The notes below the pieces were generated by a model, which was not told the origin of the DNA, searched no databases, and saw nothing but the letters and a program-made list of their open reading frames with translations. Source: Candidatus Baldrarchaeota archaeon (lineage in GTDB: Archaea; Asgardarchaeota; Baldrarchaeia; Baldrarchaeales; DXJG01). Taken from it: a stretch of DNA of 27,037 nt. The position numbers and the translations under genes were made by a program. This document shows, piece after piece, positions 1 through 8,970 of the stretch. Location of the stretch: NCBI GenBank assembly GCA_030587435.1, contig JAUQZC010000042.1, positions 1-27,037 of the forward strand, given 5' to 3'. Every line of letters starts with the position of its first letter. Within the stretch, counting starts at the first letter, position 1.

Positions 1-1
1 G

Positions 2-2881
2 AATTTTTACTTCACGAATTTTACTCAGGGCTACGATAGCTATGAAGGCACCTACTATCTACTAGCCGATTCTCACCGGTCTGCTGACGTGATCGTATTT
101 GGTGATGGTTACTGGTTGAACATTACCCCTTCGTTAGCACAGCTTTCAAAATACGAAGCAATAGTACTTCCAGAAACTATTTGTTTAACAGATGATCAAG
201 TAGCGTTGCTTGAGCAATATGTGCAAAATGGTGGAGTAATTATTGGAATAGGTGAGATAGCAACACGTAACGGGTTTGGAGACCCAGTTAATAGGGTTTT
301 TTCCAGTTACTTTGATGGTGGAGTATACCAAGTTGGTGATGGAGTAATAGTCTCTATCACTAATATTTCACCGAGTCAATATCTTGAGTTGAGAATGCTT
401 CACGATCCATTAGCAGACTATGTTTTGGATTCTTTCAAAAGCATTTTAAACCAGTATGTTCCTCCTGAAATGTGGAGTGATAGTTTATCACCAAGAGCTC
501 ATATTTACAGGTTCCTTAACCAAGAAGAAAACGCACTAATATTCGGTATTATCAACTTTAACTACGATTTCGCAGAGGACAGGGTTATCAAGGATTACAA
601 TGTCGATTTTAGCTTTAAACTTCCACCCCAACTTAGAGACCAAAAGCTATCTATATGGGTCTACAATGAGAAACACCCAGAAGGATTTGAAATACCTTAC
701 AACATCAGTGGAGACACCGTAACTATAACTATTCCAGAATTAACTATTCTAACAATGATAGAGGTTAGACCTTACTTCGAATATCACGAACCAACAATAA
801 TCGATGAACCCACTATCTATAATGGTGAAACCATAATCCTAGACAGAGATTTACTAGTGAATTCTACCCTAGTTTTATTGGATTCAGAAATTAATGTTCA
901 AGGCTCTGTGAAGCCGATCAAAATAGAGGTACTACCTGGTGGAGCTCTTTATATAATTAACTCTAAAGTGAAAAAGGAAACTGGGTACTATTACATGGTT
1001 GCTAGAAGAGGTTCAAAAATTTTTATTAACGGTTCCGAGATTTCGGGAGCCGGATTATTTGGCACTCTAGATAGAGGTGGATTATGCATTGAAACAAAGT
1101 ATGCAGTAGTATTGAACAGCGTGATACACGATAACTATGACTTTGGTATCCTTCTCTACAATGCAGATCACTCAATAATAGGTAATAACGTGTTTTCCAA
1201 TAATAGTGTTGGTGTAGCGATTATTAATTCGTCTTACGTAGACTTCTTTAATAATACTGTGATCAACAATAACGTTGGTATATGCGTAGAATCTCCCGAT
1301 ATCTATGATGCTGGTGTACGGTTAAGAGCACTAATGCGTATGTGGGAGCAAGGAAAAGTTCCCAGCAGAGGTGCAGCAAAGATAACTATAGATAAATGCT
1401 ATGTGTCTGGAAACACCTATTCTAACATTATAATTATAGGGTGCAATTTTGTAACAGTCAAAAACAGCGAAATCAGCAATTCGAAAGGCAATAACATTTT
1501 CTGCTGGGAAAGCAGCATGACAAAGATCTACAACTGCACAATACACTCTGCCCACAATGGAATCTACTTTGAAGAATGCCCCGTAAATACGATACTGAAC
1601 AACAAAATTTACAATCACTCATTTGCCGGGATCTTCATGTATAGATGCGTTTATCAAGGTGTTCTATACTGGAACCACCTTGAAAATCTAGCTGGGGACA
1701 CAAGAATCATAGGAAACTACATCAGAAACAATACCTATGGAATATACATGGACTTTCCTCCTGGTTACTTTAACAGTTATATGAGGATACAGAAAAACGA
1801 AATATCATACAATAACATCGGTATCTACGTTAATTCAACTGGAGGGAACATATATGAAAATAACTTCATTCAGAATAAAAAACATGCTGTAGTTGGTCCG
1901 GGTGGTGGTGGAGGTCTATGGGGATCTGGTTTATTCTATCTAAACATTTCTCAGATAATGTATGGCTTCAAAGATGAGCCTGTTGGTAATTACTGGGATG
2001 ACTGGGATAAGCAAACAATTCCATATGAAGTGTGTCCTGGGTGGTATGATTATTATCCTCTTGATCAGCCAGTTAAAATACCTACAATCTTAGATGATGA
2101 AGGGCCGCTCATTAAAACGTACAACGACCAAAAAATATGGGTAAATGCAACGCATTTCAAAATAAAATTCGAATATTCTGTTATTGATCAAAGCCTACTC
2201 GGTGGAAGCGGTTCTAAAGACACGTTGAGATACTTTGGATGTTACTGTTACGTGGGTCCGAACCTTAGACAATTAGATCCACCATATTACGAGTTAGAGT
2301 TTCCATGGCTAGGGTACCCTGCCCCACCAACCGGGGAACTCCTAGGTCCAGAAGAATTAACTAATGTTTTCAGAGGAACTTTTGAATCAAACGTAGTTAA
2401 TGCAACATGGCTAAAAGATGCTACTCTGACTCTATACATAACAGATCAGTGGGGCAACTGGAATAAAAATGATTCTGCACCACCTCGAATATCGATTATG
2501 ATAGGGTGGCAAATAAAACCGTTTAACACTTCAAATTTAACCATATATGCTCGAGTTTCAGATTGGAGCCCAATTGCAAAAGTCCAGTTAATGTACCTTA
2601 ACGATTCTTCTTGGATAACAGTAAATATGACTTATGACGAGTCAACACACCTATACTATGCATCAATACCCTTACCAGAAGAAGGAGAAACAATCCAATA
2701 CAAAATATATGCTGAAGACATCTTTGGAAACTGGGCTGAGAGCGAAACATACAGCTACATGATACAAGCACCCACAGGACCCTCTGCTAATAATTTAGTT
2801 CCCTACATTATTGGAACTTCGATCTTCGCAGTAGCAGTCATAGCAATAATCATTATCCTCAAAAAACGGAAAATATTATGA
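2..2881 (+). CDS. Surface-anchored NosD-like beta-helix protein (5' end outside window)
   Basis: The reading frame is open from base 2, so the true start lies upstream and about 959 residues are visible. The first ~250 residues look like the glutamine-amidotransferase-like and C-terminal beta-sandwich part of a GH42-type beta-galactosidase: a 'lpe...Ltd.qv..L..YVqnGGvii' stretch, then a sandwich ending in a hydrophobic strand. Residues ~270-660 are rich in Asn/Gly/Ile repeats such as 'IIGNNVFSNNSVGVAIINS' and 'IYENNFIQNKKHAV', typical of right-handed parallel beta-helix (NosD/PbH1) domains. An Ig-like region follows (~840-925), then one transmembrane helix and the basic tail KKRKIL. I infer an exported, membrane-anchored surface protein that may bind or cleave polysaccharide. 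No catalytic residues are evident. Stop is TGA at 2879-2881. Confidence 0.85.
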   Translation, partial: NFYFTNFTQGYDSYEGTYYLLADSHRSADVIVFGDGYWLNITPSLAQLSKYEAIVLPETICLTDDQVALLEQYVQNGGVIIGIGEIATRNGFGDPVNRVFSSYFDGGVYQVGDGVIVSITNISPSQYLELRMLHDPLADYVLDSFKSILNQYVPPEMWSDSLSPRAHIYRFLNQEENALIFGIINFNYDFAEDRVIKDYNVDFSFKLPPQLRDQKLSIWVYNEKHPEGFEIPYNISGDTVTITIPELTILTMIEVRPYFEYHEPTIIDEPTIYNGETIILDRDLLVNSTLVLLDSEINVQGSVKPIKIEVLPGGALYIINSKVKKETGYYYMVARRGSKIFINGSEISGAGLFGTLDRGGLCIETKYAVVLNSVIHDNYDFGILLYNADHSIIGNNVFSNNSVGVAIINSSYVDFFNNTVINNNVGICVESPDIYDAGVRLRALMRMWEQGKVPSRGAAKITIDKCYVSGNTYSNIIIIGCNFVTVKNSEISNSKGNNIFCWESSMTKIYNCTIHSAHNGIYFEECPVNTILNNKIYNHSFAGIFMYRCVYQGVLYWNHLENLAGDTRIIGNYIRNNTYGIYMDFPPGYFNSYMRIQKNEISYNNIGIYVNSTGGNIYENNFIQNKKHAVVGPGGGGGLWGSGLFYLNISQIMYGFKDEPVGNYWDDWDKQTIPYEVCPGWYDYYPLDQPVKIPTILDDEGPLIKTYNDQKIWVNATHFKIKFEYSVIDQSLLGGSGSKDTLRYFGCYCYVGPNLRQLDPPYYELEFPWLGYPAPPTGELLGPEELTNVFRGTFESNVVNATWLKDATLTLYITDQWGNWNKNDSAPPRISIMIGWQIKPFNTSNLTIYARVSDWSPIAKVQLMYLNDSSWITVNMTYDESTHLYYASIPLPEEGETIQYKIYAEDIFGNWAESETYSYMIQAPTGPSANNLVPYIIGTSIFAVAVIAIIIILKKRKIL

Positions 2882-3005
2882 ATTCCAAATATTTTAACAT
2901 TTTTTATTAATCATTTACTTAATAGAAGCATTTAGCCCGAATTTATCAAAAATAAATATCAAATCGAGCGAATTACTTGAATAGATTCAATTTAGCAAAT
3001 TACTA

Positions 3006-3320
3006 TTGTTATTGTTTGTCTTAATGGCTTTAACAGTAAATACCAGGTTTAAAAACAACATAATTAAGCTAGAGGAAGCGTATGGAATACAGATTCCAAA
3101 CTCCACAGCTACTTTAAATACTAAGGAAACTTTAACCAACAAGATTGTAGTTAACTCTGGAGAAACCTTTGAACGTAGTAATGCGATAATTCGATACGAA
3201 GCATCGGAATTCCCCGTGTTTGAAGTGCATGGAACGCTTAAACTGATAAATTGCACAGTAGTCTTATCTAATTCAGTTAACTTCATCTACATTAGCGGTG
3301 GAAACGTAATCGAGTCTTAA
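3006..3320 (+). pseudogene. Fragment of a beta-helix surface protein gene
   Basis: This 104-codon frame begins with a signal-peptide-like hydrophobic stretch (about codons 1-12) and continues into the N-cap of a beta-helix: 'VNSGETFERSNAIIRYEA', then 'FEVHGTLKLINCTVVLS'. That resembles the part of the upstream gene where its own beta-helix starts ('GETIILDRDLLVNSTLVLLD'). It stops after only one or two coils, whereas such proteins normally have hundreds of residues. There is no ATG at the head: only TTG codons at 3006 and 3012 are available, and a TAG in frame lies just upstream. I read it as the remnant of a paralogue that lost its 3' part. It could instead be a short secreted protein. Confidence 0.4.
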
Positions 3321-3370
3321 CGAAGTTATGGAATAATGACTAAAGAGATGAAAATACGATTCCATTTAAT

Positions 3371-3784
3371 TTAATAACAGTTCTCCCTTATATCTTTAAA
3401 ACCTTTACTTTGTTTTTTAAGAAAAACATGGTCGTAGTAGGATACCATCTGTTCTAATATCTTTATCTTTTTTTTCATGGTCTCAAGTCGCGTTTTGAGG
3501 AGTTTTTCCCCCTTTTCTGTGATATGATAAATACGTTTCCCCTTTCTTCCTACCTCTTTCTTCCATTGTGATGTAAGTAACCCCTTTTTCTCCATTCTCC
3601 TCAATATGGTATAAATGGCTCCCGGTTTGGGAATATAGTTACCAGTAGTTAGTTGTTCAATCTTTTTTCTCACCTCATACCCGTGTAAGGGCTGTCTGTG
3701 AATAATCCAAAGGATAAGGGTTTCAATGAATGCGCGACCTGGATAACGGTCTCGAAAATGGTTCCTCTCACGACTCAACTCCAT
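3371..3784 (-). CDS. PadR family transcriptional regulator
   Basis: The 137-residue protein has the PadR winged-helix core: 'ILWIIHRQPLHGYEVRKKIE' (helices 1-2), 'PKPGAIYTILRRMEKKGLL' (recognition helix; the P-G-x-I-Y-x-L-R-R-M-E pattern is diagnostic) and the wing 'GRKGKRIYHITEKGEKLL'. A C-terminal helix (~95-125) would give the dimer interface. It is the last gene of a minus-strand operon after an ABC-2 permease (24 bp gap) and its ATPase. The start ATG is preceded by AGGTGAG. PadR proteins next to exporters are usually ligand-responsive repressors of that exporter. A palindrome at the operon promoter (5552-5569) fits such a role. Confidence 0.92.
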   Translation of the reverse strand: MELSRERNHFRDRYPGRAFIETLILWIIHRQPLHGYEVRKKIEQLTTGNYIPKPGAIYTILRRMEKKGLLTSQWKKEVGRKGKRIYHITEKGEKLLKTRLETMKKKIKILEQMVSYYDHVFLKKQSKGFKDIRENCY

Positions 3785-3808
3785 CTCACCTTTTCTCGTT
3801 CAAATATC

Positions 3809-4552
3809 TTACTCTAATGACTTTTCAAGTCTTTTGGCTGCGATTACCATGAAAACTACAGTGTACAAAAATAGTACTCCTATATTGACGAAAAATGTTT
3901 GCATGTTTCCTAAGCTAAGAAGAGCGAATTGAAGCGAACTTACTGTGTGAGTTAGAGGCATGATGTAAGCTATGTATTGAAGAATGGTTGGAAAACTAGT
4001 GATTGGAGCGAAAATACCTGAGATAAACATCATAGGGATACGGATAATATTTAATGGCGTCATTGCTTCATGAACGTGTTTAGCGGAGGCGGAGAGAATC
4101 ATACCTAATCCTGCTGATGCGATTGCCGAGAAGGCTATACTAATAAGAAGCAGTAATGGGCTTGCTACTTGATGATGCGATACTACTGCAAGTATTCCCA
4201 CGGGAATTATGGTGATCGTAAACCCATATAAGAAGCTGGCAATGGTTTTTCCAAGGATGATTGTTAATAAGGAGACGGGCATAGCAAGTTGTGTGTCAAA
4301 AGTACCCTTTGTTCGCTCAAGCGCTAAAGTAGTGACACCTATTGAAGAACTACCGAAGAACACTGTAAGTGCTGCCAAGCCTGGAAGTGCCTCGGGAACG
4401 GAGAGTCCCCGGCCAATCCAAAACGTTAAGAACATCAACACGGGGAAAAGTAATCCCATCATTACAGTGGGAGCTGAAAAGTAATATATCCTTACGTCCT
4501 TCCACGCTATGTAAGCGGCTTTTCTCAAATTTTTCACAGCATTCTTTCTCAT
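3809..4552 (-). CDS. ABC-2 type exporter permease
   Basis: This 247-residue membrane protein has about six hydrophobic segments and the layout of ABC-2 permeases (DrrB/YadH-like). It has a short N-terminal amphipathic 'AYIAWKDVRIYYFSAP' segment before TM1. Between TM2 and TM3 is 'LALERTKGTFDTQLAMPVS', the conserved 'ERe.GT...l...P' coupling region. Near TM5 is 'PMMFISGIFAPITSFP...IAYIMPLTH', the usual ABC-2 signature. It starts one base after the ATPase stop, so the two are translationally coupled. Together they should form an exporter with unknown substrate (drug, lipid or peptide). Confidence 0.9.
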   Translation of the reverse strand: MRKNAVKNLRKAAYIAWKDVRIYYFSAPTVMMGLLFPVLMFLTFWIGRGLSVPEALPGLAALTVFFGSSSIGVTTLALERTKGTFDTQLAMPVSLLTIILGKTIASFLYGFTITIIPVGILAVVSHHQVASPLLLLISIAFSAIASAGLGMILSASAKHVHEAMTPLNIIRIPMMFISGIFAPITSFPTILQYIAYIMPLTHTVSSLQFALLSLGNMQTFFVNIGVLFLYTVVFMVIAAKRLEKSLE

Positions 4553-4553
4553 T

Positions 4554-5543
4554 TCACATTCCTCTTGCTCTTAATTTTCTTAACCGGCCTATTTGTTCCA
4601 TTCGCTCTATATCTAGCGAAGAAAGACCAGTTAATTGTACAAACACGTCTTCTAACGTTGGCGTCAGCGTATTAATAGATACTATCTCCAAATCGTTTTC
4701 CTCAGCAAAACTACTTATTTCCTGTATTGTTTTTGGAAAATTGCTAGTATAGATCCGTATCTTATCTCCCCGTTTCTTAACTCTACTAACAGTGGATAGT
4801 TTAGCAATACTCTTTTCAACATCAGCTGCATATCTGTCGAAAGATACCTCTATTACTTTTTCTCTTCTTTTCGCAGATTTGAGATTTTCCGGCGAATCTA
4901 AAGCGATAATTTTCCCGTTTTTGATTATAGCGATTCGATCACAAAGCATGTCAGCTTCTTCAATATAATGTGTCGTTAAGAAAATTGTTGTACCTCTCTC
5001 ATTTAATCTGCGCAGAAATTCTCGTATCATTCTTGCACTCTGCACATCGAGTCCCGCAGTTGGCTCATCTAAGAATAAAAGTGGAGGATCGTGGATAAGA
5101 GCCATAGCTATTGCTACCCGTTTTCGTAACCCCTTTGAAAAATTTTCTACTTTCTCATTACGGCGATCATATATTCCAAGTAGTTTGAGAAGATTTTCTG
5201 CCTGTTCTTTTTGTTCTCTCTTTTGAATATCGTGTAAGCTAGCAGCGAACATGAGATTGTCCCAGGCAGTCATTTCTGGGTAGGGATTTGCGGTTTCCGA
5301 GACTACACCTATTTGTGCTTTTACATCTACCGGGTTTTTTACAACGTCTATTCCCATAACGTGTGCTGTGCCGCTTGTTGGCTTTAAAAGCCCTGTAAGC
5401 ATGCGAATTGTTGTAGTTTTTCCTGCTCCATTTGGACCTAGTAAACCGAAAAACTCGCCCTGTCTAACTTCAAAACTAATATTGTTTACTGCTAAGAAAT
5501 TCCCATAATACTTAGTTAGATTTTCAGCCTTAATCGCGTTCAT
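4554..5543 (-). CDS. ABC transporter ATP-binding protein (DrrA-like)
   Basis: The 329-residue protein has a complete ABC ATPase: Walker A 'GPNGAGKTT' (~residues 36-44), a signature region 'FSKGLRKRVAIAMAL', Walker B with catalytic Glu 'LLFLDEPTAGLD', and the H-loop 'IFLTTHYIEEAD'. The C-terminal ~100 residues, ending near 'LTPTLEDVFVQLTG', match the DrrA/DUF4162 extension of ABC-2 exporters. It is the first gene of an operon with the permease (1 bp gap) and PadR. The ATG at 5543 lies about 30 bases downstream of a minus-strand TATA box, so the leader is very short. Confidence 0.95.
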   Translation of the reverse strand: MNAIKAENLTKYYGNFLAVNNISFEVRQGEFFGLLGPNGAGKTTTIRMLTGLLKPTSGTAHVMGIDVVKNPVDVKAQIGVVSETANPYPEMTAWDNLMFAASLHDIQKREQKEQAENLLKLLGIYDRRNEKVENFSKGLRKRVAIAMALIHDPPLLFLDEPTAGLDVQSARMIREFLRRLNERGTTIFLTTHYIEEADMLCDRIAIIKNGKIIALDSPENLKSAKRREKVIEVSFDRYAADVEKSIAKLSTVSRVKKRGDKIRIYTSNFPKTIQEISSFAEENDLEIVSINTLTPTLEDVFVQLTGLSSLDIERMEQIGRLRKLRARGM

Positions 5544-5551
5544 TGGTGATC

Positions 5552-5580
5552 AACATAAATAACAATGTTACCTATATAAA
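5552..5580 (-). promoter_or_regulatory. Promoter and PadR-like operator of the exporter operon
   Basis: On the minus strand a TATA box (TTTATATAGG, 5580-5571) lies ~26 bases before a predicted start site near 5549. Between TATA box and start is an inverted repeat AACAT-N8-ATGTT (5552-5569). The ACAT-N8-ATGT spacing resembles known PadR-family operators, which pair ATGT/ACAT half-sites with about 8 bases between. The repressor gene lies in this operon, so autoregulation is the simple inference. Confidence 0.5.
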
Positions 5581-5900
5581 TGTTATCCTTCTGCGGTTTT
5601 TGTTGATTCATTGTTAGTGTAACGTTCTGGGATATGTGAAGTTTTGCTTTTCAATCCTTCTACGTATACTAAAAAATTGAGGGTGTTTCTACAGTTCTCA
5701 CTTTCTTGCAATTAGTCAAGCCCTATCGCCAGCATCAAACACCGACCAACTTTTAAAAATATTTTTCGAGATAGTACATTGTAAGTGTTAAATCTAATTA
5801 GATTTTATGCATATTAACAGAACCTTCATCACTTTTCTTTGGCCAAAACACTTTCCCACTTTATCAAAGCTCATGAATAATTTGTAACGTTTAATGACTT

Positions 5901-5908
5901 TTAAATAA
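5901..5908 (+). promoter_or_regulatory. TATA box of the MNT-HEPN gene
   Basis: TTTAAATA lies about 26 bases before ~5930, which is the expected archaeal start-site distance. Transcription would begin just at the TTG (5928) or about 25 bases before the ATG (5955). Confidence 0.5.
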
Positions 5909-5954
5909 TTGATGTTCTTACATACTATTGTGTAACAATTGTGCTGAAGGTTCT

Positions 5955-6719
5955 ATGTGGGGTGAACGTAAAATTAGCGGAAATGTCGATATTTTAGGAG
6001 TTGTGGAATCTAAGAGAAGGGCAGCAAAACTATTTAAGGATAAATTGTTGAAGAATTTCAGTGATGATATAGTCCTGGTCATATTGTATGGCAGTACTGT
6101 AAAAAGTAGGCCGCGTAAGGATAGTGACGTGGACCTCTTGATAGTTACATCAAATGATCCTCGGAAGATCGCTAAATTTGCTGGCAATATTTGGATCGAA
6201 ACTTTTGAGAAAACCGGAGAAGTTATTGAACCATTTTTCATAAGTTTATGGGAGTTTGAACATTTAAAAGAATATGGTTTTTTGCAAAGTGTTTTAAAAG
6301 AGGGAGAGGTGCTTTATAAATTGTCTTTAAAAGACGTTCTTAGAAAAGAAGTTGAAGGATATCTATCTTTAGCCGAATATTATTTAAGTCATGCGAAAGA
6401 AGATTTTAAGAGAGGAGACTATAGGGTTGCCGCAGACATCGGATATAATTCATTAGAATTGACATTGAGAGCGATGATTCGCTGGGCGGGAAAATCTTTG
6501 CCTTCAACCCACGGAGGTATAATTCAAGTATTTGCAAAAGAATATGTGGCATCTGGTAAATTAAGTAGAGATATAGCTTCAAAATTTAATTTATGCTTAA
6601 TGATTAGAAGTAGAGCAAGGTATGAACCGTACGCAGCAATAACCAGAGAAGACGTAAAAACGATAATAGAAACATCTGAAGAAATATTAGCATGGGCACG
6701 GAAACAACTCGCACAATAA
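5955..6719 (+). CDS. Fused nucleotidyltransferase (MNT) - HEPN domain protein
   Basis: The N-terminal half is a minimal nucleotidyltransferase: 'LYGSTVKSRPRKDSDVDLLI' gives the G-S motif (G46, S47) and the D-x-D metal ligands (D58, D60). The C-terminal half (~125-250) is a HEPN helical domain of the PF05168 type: 'YLSLAEYYLSHAKEDF...Y..AADIGYNSLELTLRAMI'. The HEPN R-x4-6-H RNase motif is not obvious; 'RSRARYEP' lies where it would be expected. In separate-gene MNT-HEPN pairs the MNT part AMPylates the HEPN toxin; here both are one chain, as in kanamycin-nucleotidyltransferase-like proteins. I chose ATG 5955 (GAAGG upstream). A TTG at 5928, 9 codons earlier, sits nearly at the start site predicted from the TATA box and is an alternative. 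Confidence 0.88.
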   Translation: MWGERKISGNVDILGVVESKRRAAKLFKDKLLKNFSDDIVLVILYGSTVKSRPRKDSDVDLLIVTSNDPRKIAKFAGNIWIETFEKTGEVIEPFFISLWEFEHLKEYGFLQSVLKEGEVLYKLSLKDVLRKEVEGYLSLAEYYLSHAKEDFKRGDYRVAADIGYNSLELTLRAMIRWAGKSLPSTHGGIIQVFAKEYVASGKLSRDIASKFNLCLMIRSRARYEPYAAITREDVKTIIETSEEILAWARKQLAQ

Positions 6720-7002
6720 ACCCTTCTCTTCACCACTGTAACCTCCTAAAATCCAACTCCAAGAATATAGGAACCAAATTATATGCTCTAAAATTTAAGA
6801 TAAAACTTACAAGAAGAAAGAAACTAAACGCTATTTTATCAAATTAAAATCGCAAATCCTTACATTTTTAGACAGTTAATTTATAGGTGGAAAGCTGTTA
6901 AAATGCGAAAATATAGCATAACTCTGAAAAATATAACTTCAAATGTTTTAGCTTTAATTTATTGCTCTCTTTCGATACTTCTACATATAAAAATGAAGAT
7001 GT
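6720..7002. other. Convergent intergenic region
   Basis: AT-rich spacer between the ends of the MNT-HEPN gene and the M28 peptidase. For the peptidase transcript, a T-run follows the stop codon on the minus strand (about 6993-6989) and could act as an archaeal oligo-T terminator. Nothing else is supported. Confidence 0.35.
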
Positions 7003-8970
7003 TTATGGTTCTGTCAAATAATCTATTAATTTTAGGTCCTTTAGGTCGTCACATAGGTGTTTTATGTCCTCTAAGTTTGCCTTACCGTATTCTGTGAACA
7101 ACATAAGATATATATCGAAAACGGAGTGCTTACCGTCCATTAAGTTAATGATTTCTGGGATTTGCGCCGTTAAAATGTCTTCCTTCTCCATTTTTTTGAG
7201 GTAGAAGAGAGCCTTTTGTTCATCTTTCTGTTCTGTGAGGATTCTTGATGGAAGAAGGCCTCTAAACTTCTTAACAGGATATATTTTTTGCGCATCTTTC
7301 TCTTTGTCACTAAGTTCGTATTTCTCCACATCAAAACCTTGCGACTTAGCAATCATCTTTATTTTGTTCTCTGTTCTAAGAGCAACATTATCTATTTCAC
7401 TAATACTTTCATTTATCAGATTTTCTAAAGCTTCGCTTTCAAAAACTAAGAGTAGAGATGAAACTGCGCGGTGTCCCCATTCCTTAAGTATGGAAGCGGA
7501 TCTATAAAGTAGGTAAAGTTCTCGTTTATCCTTTGACATCAAAGCTTTTTCTTCCAGTCTTTTCAGTTTCATCAAGGTTTCTCTAAGAGTTCTACCAACT
7601 AGTCTTAAAGCGTATTCAGAATTTGGATTAGCACAAATTAAGGCTGTGCATGCGGCTGCAACCCCTATTTTTTCAAGTACTTTCGGATCAACCTTATCTA
7701 TGGTGTCTTCGCTTGAATGGTAAAATTTGTCAGGCCAACATATAATAGCGGCGGCGGGGACACGTAAATCAACGTTTACAAAAACGTCGTGATCACTTCC
7801 ATGGGAATAGGCGGTACCTTTAAATCTTAATGTGTAAAGGGCATCTGTTCCACCAAACTGTTTTAGTTCTCTTTTAGCTTCTTCTTCAATGAAATCCCCT
7901 AATAGGAATGGTAGAAAAGATGGAAGAGATAGCGGTGTTTCTGTAATTGTAATTGTTGAACCACAAAGATCTTGATTTTCTCCAACCATATCCAAATTTA
8001 TCACAGAAACTATTTTCCCAAGTTGTTCCATTTTCTCCGAAATTACAGCAATTGTCCCATAGTATTCGGGAACCCACATAAATCTCAATGTTCTCTTCGG
8101 CTTAGGGATCTTTTCGCGATCAATTAACTTCTTCAACGTTTTTGCTATTTCTATGAGTAGTCCTGAACCAGAAGCATTATCATTTGCGCTCGGCTTCGGG
8201 TGACAAAGATGAGCAATCAAAAGAACTTCTTCCTCCGGTCTTTCTTCTCCTCTTATCACTGCTGTAACTACCTCTAGCCAACTATCAAAAAACTTCGCCT
8301 TCACGTACCCTTTTACTTTAATTTTTTCTCCTTTCTCCAATTTAGAAATTAACCGTTCTGCTTGTCTTAGAGAAATTGAAAAACCCACGCCTAGGTTTTT
8401 AATTTCATCCGCTGTTGGCCAAAAAGATCTGTATGGGACCGCATCGGGGGCATCAAACATTTTTCTATAGAGAATGACCCCGACAGCACCTCTCTTAATA
8501 ACTGCTTCTTTATGAACTCTACGTGGAGTCCCGTAAGCAAGCACAAATTTCCCCTTTACATCTTTCCCCTCATAATCTTTATCGATTTCTCCCTTTCCAA
8601 CGTAAACAACTTCAGCAGTTATTCCATTTTCAGGAGTTGAATTACTGTGTACAACAATTGACGTAGGTATCTGAGAAAAATCTGCAAGTTTCTTATGTTC
8701 AGGCTCCACTATTTCAAGATATCCTTCCTCTATATCCCAACCTATAGGTGAAGTAAACTCAAAATATTTTTTCTTTCCGTCCGACTTAAATTTCCATAAC
8801 TCCACTTCTATGCCGCTCTTTTTCAATTCATCATAGACGTAAAGTGCAGCTTCATGAAATCCAGGTGAAGCTTGAATTCTATGGAAGCATGTGATATTTG
8901 CAACATATTCCCTTGCACGAACACCTGAAATTTCTTCTCTTAACAAAGAAACAAGCTTCCCAATATTCAT
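7003..8970 (-). CDS. M28 family zinc aminopeptidase with PA-like insert and C-terminal helical domain
   Basis: The 655-residue protein has the five M28 di-zinc ligands in order: H257 (in 'LIAHLCHP'), D264 ('ANDNASGSG'), E302 ('WVPEYYGT'; the usual second glutamate is replaced by Tyr), D327 ('INLDMVGE') and H418 ('FYHSSEDTID'). Residues ~110-225 form a PA-type domain ('DVKGKFVLAYGTPRRVHKEAVIKRGAVG'). The region 455-560 is helical. The last ~85 residues ('PEIINLMDGKHSVFDIYLML...LEDIKHLCDDLKDLKLID') look like a winged helix or PqqD-like domain. There is no signal peptide, so the enzyme is probably cytosolic and trims peptides. The start has GAGGTG 8 bases upstream. It stands alone. Confidence 0.88.
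   Translation of the reverse strand: MNIGKLVSLLREEISGVRAREYVANITCFHRIQASPGFHEAALYVYDELKKSGIEVELWKFKSDGKKKYFEFTSPIGWDIEEGYLEIVEPEHKKLADFSQIPTSIVVHSNSTPENGITAEVVYVGKGEIDKDYEGKDVKGKFVLAYGTPRRVHKEAVIKRGAVGVILYRKMFDAPDAVPYRSFWPTADEIKNLGVGFSISLRQAERLISKLEKGEKIKVKGYVKAKFFDSWLEVVTAVIRGEERPEEEVLLIAHLCHPKPSANDNASGSGLLIEIAKTLKKLIDREKIPKPKRTLRFMWVPEYYGTIAVISEKMEQLGKIVSVINLDMVGENQDLCGSTITITETPLSLPSFLPFLLGDFIEEEAKRELKQFGGTDALYTLRFKGTAYSHGSDHDVFVNVDLRVPAAAIICWPDKFYHSSEDTIDKVDPKVLEKIGVAAACTALICANPNSEYALRLVGRTLRETLMKLKRLEEKALMSKDKRELYLLYRSASILKEWGHRAVSSLLLVFESEALENLINESISEIDNVALRTENKIKMIAKSQGFDVEKYELSDKEKDAQKIYPVKKFRGLLPSRILTEQKDEQKALFYLKKMEKEDILTAQIPEIINLMDGKHSVFDIYLMLFTEYGKANLEDIKHLCDDLKDLKLIDYLTEP

Larger units (their letters stand above)
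5544..5954. other. Divergent intergenic region
   Basis: This stretch separates the minus-strand exporter operon from the plus-strand MNT-HEPN gene. Apart from the exporter promoter (5552-5580) and the TATA box near 5901-5908 that serves the right-hand gene, I see only AT-rich sequence, including a perfect 12-base palindrome AAAAATATTTTT around 5756-5767. No credible open frame or RNA gene was found. Confidence 0.5.

Noticed and set aside
6903..7097. 64-codon plus-strand frame
   Set aside because: It overlaps the M28 peptidase 3' end, has low-complexity composition and no ribosome site.
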